Source: Arcobacter sp. | Lineage (GTDB): Bacteria; Campylobacterota; Campylobacteria; Campylobacterales; Arcobacteraceae | Assembly: GCA_030635995.1 (NCBI GenBank) | Contig: DAOVXU010000032.1 | Coordinates: 1 to 12,050, forward strand | Reading direction: 5' to 3' | Length of the DNA stretch: 12,050 nucleotides | Part shown: in pieces, positions 6,770-12,050 of the stretch | How positions within the stretch are numbered: position 1 is the stretch's first letter | How the letters are laid out: every line of letters starts with the position of its first letter | The notes under the pieces: model-generated | Databases searched by the model: none | What the model saw: the letters and a program-made list of their open reading frames with translations, nothing else | What the model was told of the DNA's origin: nothing | Translations under genes and position numbers: made by a program

Positions 6770-7281
6770 TTTAAACTATGCCCAACACCTTTTATAAAAT
6801 AAACATCACCATACTTTCTAAATAATTTTTTAGAGTTTTCACTATTCACTATTTTATCTTTAGAACCTATAAAAATTTCTAGCTTAATACCAGAAGTTAA
6901 AATCAAATCCAATTCATCCTCTTTCCATTCATAATTTAATAACTCATTTAACTCATCATAAGTTCCATTTATGATATATTGACTAATATCTATATTATTT
7001 GGATAAATTGTATTTTTAATAAAATTATTTTTATATGAAACCTCATCTTTTTTAAAAAACATAAGCTGTAATCTTTTAAATTTTATAGTTTCATCATTAA
7101 AGTAAGCTGGTGAGAATAGTTGTAATCTATCCACCCTTTTGCCATTTTTAACACACTCTAAAGTATATTGAAAAGCTTTAATAGCTCCGTAACTAAAACC
7201 ACTAATTGTAAAGTCACTTTCCACTAAATATTGAGAGAAAACATCTTTTTCATTTTTAAGACAAAAACCACTAAAATACAA
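6766..7281 (-). CDS. bioV: Pimeloyl-ACP methyl ester esterase, BioV type
   Basis: This 171-aa compact alpha/beta-hydrolase-like protein has the nucleophile S30 in G-F-S-Y-G (28-32), a probable catalytic Asp D142 in G-S-K-D-K and a His H168 in G-V-G-H-S. The N-terminus (Y-F-S-G-F) and the block L-F-S-P...F-K-R-L-Q-L resemble the Helicobacter BioV family as I recall it. BioV cleaves the methyl ester made by BioC, releasing pimeloyl-ACP for biotin synthesis, and replaces BioH. The start is TTG 7281-7279, since an in-frame TAA lies directly before it, and AAAGGA at 7295-7290 is 8 nt upstream. The gene overlaps the FtsH-like gene by 11 bp and priA by 4 bp at the 3' end. No other bio gene is in view. 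Confidence 0.8.
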   Translation of the reverse strand: MYFSGFCLKNEKDVFSQYLVESDFTISGFSYGAIKAFQYTLECVKNGKRVDRLQLFSPAYFNDETIKFKRLQLMFFKKDEVSYKNNFIKNTIYPNNIDISQYIINGTYDELNELLNYEWKEDELDLILTSGIKLEIFIGSKDKIVNSENSKKLFRKYGDVYFIKGVGHSLN

Positions 7282-8758
7282 TTACTTCATCCTTTAAAAT
7301 AATATCTGTAAGATTATTTAACTCATCAATATTTTCTAAAAATTCAGTTTTTAGTTCATCTTTTAATCGTACAATAATATCATTTTCAGATTTTTCCATC
7401 TTATATTTATATACCATATCTTTAGCAATATTTTGTGCTGTTTGGATCTCTGATTCAAACACTGCATAAGGCTCTTTTTTTATTACTTCAAGACCAACAC
7501 TTCCTGCTAAATTATTTTTTATCTTTTGTTCAAGTTGTGATTTACTTGGATAAATACACTCATCATCTTGAATACCCTCATCAAATAATGAAACTCTTTC
7601 CACAAAAGATAAACTTTGTTTTATAATAAATGCTTTTGAAGCTTGATAGATAGATAATATCTCTTTTTGATCTGCACACAATATATTTAACTGTTTTTTA
7701 CCATATTGAACTTTTTGTTTTGCACCACTTATATCCTCTTCCAATAAACTTGTACCATCTCGTTTAATCATATTTAATAAAGCTTCATTTACAAGTGTCG
7801 CTAAAGCTGCACTATTAAATCCACTTGTATCTAAAGCTAATTTATCTATATCAAAATTTACATTTTTATTTGTAATATATAGTTTTAATATTTTAAGTCT
7901 ATCTTGAAGTGATGGTAGAGTTAAAAATACCCTTCTATCAAATCGCCCTGCTCTTAAAAGTGCTTCATCTAATACTTCTATTTTATTTGTAGCACCTATA
8001 ACTATTACCCCACTTTGACCTTCAAAACCATCCATTTGAGTAAGTAGTTCATTTAAAGTAGCTTCCCTCTCATCATTACTTCCCATCCCTCTACTCTTAC
8101 CAATGGCATCAATCTCATCAATAAATATTATAGATGGTGCAGTTGCACGAGCTTTTAAAAATAGTTCTCTTACCCTTTTTGCACCCATCCCAACATAAAT
8201 ATGAACAAAACTAGCACCACTTTGATAAAAAAATGGAACATCTGCTTCACCTGCAACTGCTCTTGCTATTAAAGTTTTACCAACTCCTGGAGGTCCTACA
8301 AGTAAAACACCCTTAGGTAATACTACATTATATTTTTGATACTTTTTAGGATTATTTAAAAAGTCAACTATCTCTTCTAGTTCCTCTTTTATAGAACTTA
8401 TTCCTGCTACATCTTTAAATGTAATATTTGATGTAATTGCCTCTATTGTAGAATTTTCATCTCTTGTAGGTTCATCTATAACTTTCTGTTTTGTTTTATT
8501 CGATTTTTCAATATTAGAATCTAATTCACTTTGGAATTTATTTTTAGGTATTATCTCTCTTATTTTTTCTTTATATTTTTTAACATAAAAAGATGCTGTC
8601 ATAAGTGCAAGTAAAAACCCAATTCCTAACAAATAACTTCCATTTTCCATAACAGAATCACTTTTTATCATTGTATATATAAATAATCCAATAAGAACCG
8701 AAGCACTTAACATCATAAGTTTTAAATTTTTTTCACTATTTATCTTTTTATCTACCAT
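7271..8758 (-). CDS. FtsH-like AAA+ membrane protein with degenerate protease zinc site (pseudoprotease)
   Basis: The protein has 495 aa. Two membrane helices (about 12-31 and 41-60) are separated by only about 10 residues, far shorter than the periplasmic domain of FtsH. A linker leads into a complete AAA+ module: V-A-G-I at 117-120, Walker A GPPGVGKT 155-162, pore loop F-V-H-I-Y-V-G 184-190, Walker B I-I-F-I-D-E-I-D 210-217, sensor G-A-T-N 255-258 and R-A-G-R-F-D-R-R 269-276. The C-terminal part keeps FtsH-like spacing, but where FtsH has HEAGHA this protein reads Y-Q-A-S-K-A (371-376), losing both His ligands and the catalytic Glu. It should hydrolyse ATP and unfold or remodel membrane proteins without cutting them; this is inference. 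ATG 8758 has AAAAGG 8 nt upstream. It is the first gene of a pair with bioV. Confidence 0.88.
   Translation of the reverse strand: MVDKKINSEKNLKLMMLSASVLIGLFIYTMIKSDSVMENGSYLLGIGFLLALMTASFYVKKYKEKIREIIPKNKFQSELDSNIEKSNKTKQKVIDEPTRDENSTIEAITSNITFKDVAGISSIKEELEEIVDFLNNPKKYQKYNVVLPKGVLLVGPPGVGKTLIARAVAGEADVPFFYQSGASFVHIYVGMGAKRVRELFLKARATAPSIIFIDEIDAIGKSRGMGSNDEREATLNELLTQMDGFEGQSGVIVIGATNKIEVLDEALLRAGRFDRRVFLTLPSLQDRLKILKLYITNKNVNFDIDKLALDTSGFNSAALATLVNEALLNMIKRDGTSLLEEDISGAKQKVQYGKKQLNILCADQKEILSIYQASKAFIIKQSLSFVERVSLFDEGIQDDECIYPSKSQLEQKIKNNLAGSVGLEVIKKEPYAVFESEIQTAQNIAKDMVYKYKMEKSENDIIVRLKDELKTEFLENIDELNNLTDIILKDEVIVF
7290..7295 (-). promoter_or_regulatory. Ribosome binding site deciding the TTG start of bioV
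   Basis: Read on the minus strand this is AAAGGA, 8 nt before the TTG at 7281. An ATG at 7290-7288 is too close to the site and is followed by AAG and TAA, so it cannot start bioV. The site lies within the last codons of the FtsH-like gene, pointing to coupled translation. Confidence 0.7.
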
Positions 8759-8780
8759 ACGTTATACCTTTTATTCTACT

Positions 8781-8789
8781 ATGATAGCA
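8781..8789 (-). promoter_or_regulatory. Probable extended -10 promoter for the FtsH-like/bioV operon
   Basis: Read on the minus strand this is TGCTATCAT, an extended -10 (TGn plus TATCAT). It places the start about 7 nt downstream (near 8774), roughly 16 nt before the ATG, with the ribosome site AAAAGG at 8772-8767 between. No clear -35 box is seen. Confidence 0.5.
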
Positions 8790-8849
8790 AATTATTTAAT
8801 AATTAAACATTATTTGAAAACACTTATCTTCAACTTATAAGAATTATTG

Positions 8850-8855
8850 TATAAT
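8850..8855 (+). promoter_or_regulatory. Probable -10 box (TATAAT) for the exported protein/histidine kinase operon
   Basis: This is a perfect TATAAT in the 124-bp gap between divergent genes (8759-8882), about 28 nt before the ATG at 8883. The ribosome site GAGGAA at 8872-8877 has a 5-nt spacer. No standard -35 hexamer is convincing. The opposite-strand promoter at 8781-8789 lies about 60 bp away, so one regulator could in principle control both. Confidence 0.55.
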
Positions 8856-8882
8856 GTAATAAATAAAACATGAGGAATTATT

Positions 8883-9146
8883 ATGAAAAAGATTTTACTA
8901 CTTGCGGTTGTGTTCAGTGCAATATTATTCGGTTCAAATGTACAAAAAAAAGATGATGCACGAGAAGTTAGAATTAAAAAACAAATAGAAAAAGAGATGG
9001 CAACAGAAAAAAAATATGCAAAAGAACAAACTTTTTATCAAGGTAAATATTATGATTTAAAAGGTTCAGAAGTAAATGAAGAATCAGTTAAAGAATTGGA
9101 CGAAGTAAAAGTTGATGACTTAGATATGGATTCTGTGTATGATTAA
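8883..9146 (+). CDS. Small exported, highly charged protein of unknown function
   Basis: This 87-aa protein begins with a Sec signal peptide, M-K-K then a hydrophobic stretch to about residue 16, with a likely cut after L-F-G17. There is no lipobox Cys and no Cys at all. The mature part of about 70 residues is polar. Its first half is Lys/Arg/Glu-rich and probably helical (about 20-50), the middle reads F-Y-Q-G-K-Y-Y-D-L, and the last 25 residues are strongly acidic (E, D) ending in D-S-V-Y-D. I do not recognise the family. It has a strong promoter-like TATAAT and a good ribosome site, GAGGAA. It lies 26 bp before a sensor histidine kinase on the same strand, so it may be a periplasmic partner of that sensor, but adjacency is the only evidence. 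Confidence 0.8.
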   Translation: MKKILLLAVVFSAILFGSNVQKKDDAREVRIKKQIEKEMATEKKYAKEQTFYQGKYYDLKGSEVNEESVKELDEVKVDDLDMDSVYD

Positions 9147-9159
9147 ATAATTTAGTTTT

Positions 9160-9165
9160 AAAAGG
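9160..9165 (+). promoter_or_regulatory. Ribosome binding site deciding the TTG start of the histidine kinase
   Basis: AAAAGG lies 7 nt before TTG 9173-9175. An in-frame TGA at 9140-9142 closes the frame upstream, with no ATG or GTG between. The next in-frame ATG (about residue 98) would lose the first membrane helix, so TTG is the start. Confidence 0.8.
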
Positions 9166-9172
9166 TCTTATT

Positions 9173-11026
9173 TTGAAATTGAAACTTACTGCGATATTGA
9201 TTTTTATCCTCACCTATGGGTTGTTCTTATATGTAAATTCTAAAACCAAAAATGAAAGAATAAATTTAGCGTTAGAAAAACAAATCAATATATTAGATAC
9301 TCACTATCTGTTAACGGAAAATTATTTTATTACAGATGCAAAAAGTATCCAAAATAAGGTTATTACTAATAATAAAATATTAAATTTATTTTCCAAGGCT
9401 CAAAATACAAATAAAATAGAAAAAAAAATCATAAGAGATGAATTATATAAATTTCTAAAACCAATGTATAAAAGAATACATTCAAGAGGGATACTACAAT
9501 TTCAATTTGTATTTCCTAATAATATATCTTTTTTAAGAATGCACAAACCTAATAAATTTGGTGATGATTTAACAGATGTTAGGTATAGTTTTCGACATGT
9601 AAATAAAACAAAAGAAGTTGTCAAAGGGTTTGAACAAGGTAAAACAACACATGCTTTTCGATATGTTTTTCCTATTTTTGATAAAAATAATAAACATCTA
9701 GGTGCAGTTGAAATATCATTGGCTTCATATGCACTTCAAGATAAGTTATTAAATGTAAATAAGATACATTCCCATTTTTTAGTAGATAAAAATATTTTTA
9801 ATGTAAAAGCTTGGGAAGATAAATATTTAAAAGAAAAATATACACAAAGTATAGAACATCCTGATTATATGTTTGCTCTTTCTAACCACTCTAATTTATC
9901 AAAATTAAGAGATAGTGAATTAAATATAGTTAAACCTATAAAAAAACAGATTATTAACAATATATCTTTAAAAAAATCATTTGCATTATATGTACCCACG
10001 AATGATAATGTAAAAGTTATTACATTTTTACCAATACGAAATACACAAAATAAAAAAGTTGTTGCTTATCTTGTATCTTATACGAATAATGCAAATATAC
10101 ACAATATTTTAGCAAATTATACATCTACAAATATAGCTATTTTTATATCATTTTTATTTTTATTTTATTTTATATATCAAAATTTAAACTCCAAAAATGA
10201 ACTAGAGATATTAGTAAAAGCAAAAACTCAAGATTTAAAAGAATTAAATAAAAATCTAGCAAATAAAATAAAAGATGAAGTTTCTAAAAATCATCAAATT
10301 CAAGAACAACTTTTCAAATCTGAAAAAATGGCATCTATGGGTGAAATGATAGGGAATATTGCTCATCAATGGAGACAACCACTATCTGTAATCTCCACAA
10401 GTGCTACAGGGATGGAAATGCAAAAAGAATATGGCATACTTACCGATGAACAATTTAAGAAATCATGTTCAGCAATAAATGATAATGCACAATATTTATC
10501 TAAAACAATTGATGATTTTAAAAATTATATAAAAGGGGATAGAGTTAAAACTAAGTTTTATATCAAAAAAGATATTAATGATTTTCTCCGCTTAGTTGAA
10601 GGGGCAATCAAATCAAATCAAATTGAATTAATCCTAGATTTAGAAAATGAACTTGAAATAAATGGTTATGAAAATGAACTTATCCAATGTTTTATTAATA
10701 TTTTTAATAATGCAAAAGATATATTAAAAGAGATAGGTCAAGATGATAGATTATTATTTATAACCACAAAAAAACTAGAAAATAAGGTAGTAATAAAGTT
10801 TAAAGATAGTGGTGGGGGAGTACCAGAAGATATTATAAATAAGATTTTTGACCCATACTTTACAACAAAACATAAATCACAAGGGACAGGATTGGGATTG
10901 CATATGACTTATGATTTAATAGTAAATGGCATGGATGGAGATATTATAGTAAATAATAAAACCTATAAATATAATAAAAAAGAATATACTGGCGCAGAAT
11001 TTACTATAACTCTAAATATTGATTAA
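9173..11026 (+). CDS. Membrane sensor histidine kinase with dCache-like periplasmic domain
   Basis: The protein has 617 aa from a TTG start. TM1 spans about 5-21 and TM2 about 319-337. The ~295-residue segment between them looks like a double Cache domain (dCache_3-like, with F-Q-F-V-F-P...F-L-R-M-H-K-P and G-A-V-E-I-S-L), expected to bind a small periplasmic ligand. A coiled-coil linker (about 340-385) leads to the H-box A-H398-Q-W-R-Q-P-L. The ATPase domain follows: N-box N-I-F-N-N-A-K-D 509-516, G1 D-S-G-G-G-V-P 545-551, F-box F-D-P-Y-F-T-T-K 559-566 and G2 G-T-G-L-G-L 571-576. The H-box form is typical of many Campylobacterota kinases. There is no fused receiver and no cognate response regulator next to it; the REC-PAS protein of the 4021 operon is a distant candidate only. 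The stop overlaps the convergent micro-protein gene by 4 bp. Confidence 0.92.
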   Translation: MKLKLTAILIFILTYGLFLYVNSKTKNERINLALEKQINILDTHYLLTENYFITDAKSIQNKVITNNKILNLFSKAQNTNKIEKKIIRDELYKFLKPMYKRIHSRGILQFQFVFPNNISFLRMHKPNKFGDDLTDVRYSFRHVNKTKEVVKGFEQGKTTHAFRYVFPIFDKNNKHLGAVEISLASYALQDKLLNVNKIHSHFLVDKNIFNVKAWEDKYLKEKYTQSIEHPDYMFALSNHSNLSKLRDSELNIVKPIKKQIINNISLKKSFALYVPTNDNVKVITFLPIRNTQNKKVVAYLVSYTNNANIHNILANYTSTNIAIFISFLFLFYFIYQNLNSKNELEILVKAKTQDLKELNKNLANKIKDEVSKNHQIQEQLFKSEKMASMGEMIGNIAHQWRQPLSVISTSATGMEMQKEYGILTDEQFKKSCSAINDNAQYLSKTIDDFKNYIKGDRVKTKFYIKKDINDFLRLVEGAIKSNQIELILDLENELEINGYENELIQCFINIFNNAKDILKEIGQDDRLLFITTKKLENKVVIKFKDSGGGVPEDIINKIFDPYFTTKHKSQGTGLGLHMTYDLIVNGMDGDIIVNNKTYKYNKKEYTGAEFTITLNID

Positions 11027-11127
11027 TCTTTATATTTCTCTTCTATCTTTTTAGTTAAATATGCAAGGGAAAATACAACTATAGTCACAATAACAAAACC
11101 TATTATTTCACTTTCAAAATCACTCAA
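11023..11127 (-). CDS. Predicted 34-aa single-pass membrane micro-protein
   Basis: The frame runs from TTG 11127-11125 to TAA 11025-11023 and encodes M-S-D-F-E-S-E-I-I-G, then one hydrophobic helix (about 8-24, rich in Val, Ile and Phe), then a charged tail ending K-K-I-E-E-K-Y-K-D. The acidic N-terminus and basic C-terminus predict N-out, C-in. The ribosome site AAAAGG at 11139-11134 is 6 nt before the TTG and overlaps the stop of the four-helix membrane gene upstream, the pattern seen for other TTG starts in this window. Its 3' end overlaps the histidine kinase stop by 4 bp. I do not recognise a family; shape alone recalls small subunits or regulators of membrane complexes. It is below the size most gene callers accept. 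Confidence 0.55.
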   Translation of the reverse strand: MSDFESEIIGFVIVTIVVFSLAYLTKKIEEKYKD

Positions 11128-11133
11128 AATAAA

Positions 11134-11139
11134 CCTTTT
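11134..11139 (-). promoter_or_regulatory. Ribosome binding site for the 34-aa ORF
   Basis: Read on the minus strand this is AAAAGG, 6 nt before TTG 11127. It overlaps the TAA (11140-11138) of the upstream gene, which favours translational coupling, and it is the main evidence that the short ORF is real. Confidence 0.55.
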
Positions 11140-11539
11140 ATTTAATATTATTTAAAAAGTATTTATAGTTCTTGTAATAATTAATTATACTCATAACTAT
11201 TACAGTTAAAATACCCATAATCCAATATAAAAACCACTGAGATATCATACCAATAAAACCATCTTCATAATAAAAATCTATAACCTGAAATAGTAAAAAA
11301 AATAAAATTGTATGTTTAATTGAAATTTGACTATTAGAATCAAAATCTATTAGATCAATACCAACCAATTTTTTTTTTAAATACAAAGGTACAAAAGATA
11401 AAAAAACAACTATTGAAATAAGAATATATTCATCTATAATAAGATTTACAGTTTTAAAAGAACCAAGAACAAAAAAATATACTAACATCATCCCAATAAA
11501 AGATAGACTAAATAAACACTTTAAATTAAAACTAAACAT
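11138..11539 (-). CDS. Four-helix integral membrane protein of unknown function
   Basis: This 133-aa protein is strongly hydrophobic, with helices near residues 8-26, 37-54, 76-90 and 100-120. A short polar loop (about 55-75) carries K-K-K and D-F-D-S-N-S, and the C-terminal tail is basic with many Tyr, Asn and Lys residues. No catalytic motif, metal-binding pattern or named family was recognised. The ATG overlaps the end of the GGDEF gene by 8 bp, so it probably shares that transcript, and the 34-aa micro-protein follows directly. Its neighbours suggest a link to c-di-GMP signalling or simply membership of the same membrane-related operon; the sequence gives no further clue. Confidence 0.7.
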   Translation of the reverse strand: MFSFNLKCLFSLSFIGMMLVYFFVLGSFKTVNLIIDEYILISIVVFLSFVPLYLKKKLVGIDLIDFDSNSQISIKHTILFFLLFQVIDFYYEDGFIGMISQWFLYWIMGILTVIVMSIINYYKNYKYFLNNIK

Positions 11540-12050
11540 CTTTTATATGAATAACTTGATTTCTCCCTGATTGTTTTGCTTTATATAAAGCAATATCTGC
11601 TCGTTGTAAAATATCTTCTAATGAAATATCACTATCTATTAACATAGAAACCCCAATACTAACTCTAAGGGGAATATTAACACCATCATTATTATTAAAA
11701 CTAAGCTTCTCTATAGCTTTTCTCATTTTTTCTGCCACTAACAACGTACCATCTAGTGAAGTATGAGGAAGTGTTACAGCAAATTCTTCTCCACCTATTC
11801 TTCCAAATATATCACTTTTTCGTACTATTTTATGAAGTTCAGATGAAACTAATTTTAAAGCTTCATCACCCATTGCATGTCCATAATTGTCATTTATTAA
11901 TTTAAACTTATCAATATCAATCATTAAAACACCCATAAAATGTTTTTCTCTTCTTATATAAGGTATCATAGAATTACTAGAATCAAAAAAACTTCTTCTA
12001 TTTTTTACACCAGTTAAAGAGTCAGTTGTAGCTAAAATATGTAGTTTTAT
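11532..12050 (-). CDS. GGDEF-domain diguanylate cyclase, C-terminal part (5' end beyond window)
   Basis: The frame is open from base 12050 to TAG 11534-11532, giving the last 172 residues. It is not a complete 145-aa protein starting at ATG 11969: the 27 codons before that ATG read A-T-T-D-S-L-T-G-V-K-N-R-R, the conserved start of a GGDEF domain, so the true N-terminus lies outside. Visible are M-I-D-I-D-K-F-K-x-I-N-D, G-H-x-x-G-D, the active-site G-G-E-E-F preceded by an inhibitory-site R-K-S-D (RxxD), and A-D-x-A-L-Y-x-A-K. All core residues look intact, so it should make c-di-GMP from two GTP with product inhibition. The sensory or membrane part is not visible. It is the most upstream visible gene of the minus-strand run that continues with the membrane genes. 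Confidence 0.95.
   Translation of the reverse strand: MKLHILATTDSLTGVKNRRSFFDSSNSMIPYIRREKHFMGVLMIDIDKFKLINDNYGHAMGDEALKLVSSELHKIVRKSDIFGRIGGEEFAVTLPHTSLDGTLLVAEKMRKAIEKLSFNNNDGVNIPLRVSIGVSMLIDSDISLEDILQRADIALYKAKQSGRNQVIHIKDV

Noticed and set aside
6766..6830. Intrinsic terminator between priA and bioV
   Set aside because: I found no stable GC stem followed by a T-run on either strand; the region is coding on at least one strand throughout.
7435..7626. 63-codon plus-strand open frame
   Set aside because: It is antisense to the C-terminal part of the FtsH-like gene, with no ribosome site or recognisable domain.
4000..9200. CRISPR array, mobile element or defence island
   Set aside because: No regularly spaced repeats, transposase, integrase, terminal inverted repeats or defence-type domains were seen; the genes are housekeeping or envelope types.

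Overview
This is an A+T-rich, gene-dense bacterial window. It most likely comes from a Campylobacterota (epsilonproteobacterial) genome of the Arcobacter/Aliarcobacter/Sulfurimonas sort. Three things point there: a Helicobacter-type BioV esterase instead of BioH, a histidine kinase with the 'AHQWRQPL' H-box typical of that phylum, and strong AT bias with AAAAGG-type ribosome sites and several TTG starts. No rRNA, tRNA, CRISPR array, insertion sequence or phage gene was seen. The genus is an inference.

Layout. (a) 1-4021, minus strand: a tightly packed six-gene run read from 4021 towards 1. In order it holds a REC-PAS-coiled-coil regulator, a membrane-anchored NosL-like protein, a secreted single-HKD nuclease of the Nuc/NucT type, a Ste24-like M48 membrane protease, diacylglycerol kinase DgkA and the start of heptosyltransferase WaaC. 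Gaps are 0-1 nt or the genes overlap, so this is probably one envelope-oriented transcript. (b) 4091-6769, plus strand: a divergent operon with two 68-aa proteins (a coiled coil and a ZapA-like protein), a small pseudopilin and the replication-restart helicase PriA. (c) 6766-8758, minus strand: bioV, the last gene of pimelate supply for biotin, overlaps an FtsH-like AAA+ protein whose protease zinc motif is degenerate. (d) 8883-11026, plus strand: a small exported charged protein, then an orphan dCache-type sensor histidine kinase with a TTG start. (e) 11023-12050, minus strand: the C-terminal part of a GGDEF diguanylate cyclase, a four-helix membrane protein of unknown function and a 34-aa membrane micro-protein that earlier gene calling would probably miss.

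The operons are divergent at 4022-4090 and 8759-8882. They are convergent at 6766-6769 and 11023-11026, and in both convergent cases the coding regions overlap by 4 bp with no terminator hairpin that I could see.

Most genes are ordinary housekeeping or envelope functions. The less usual items are the FtsH-like pseudoprotease coupled to bioV, the 34-aa membrane ORF, the NosL-like protein outside a nos cluster, the ZapB/ZapA-like pair, and a pseudopilin with Ser instead of Gly before the cleavage site.
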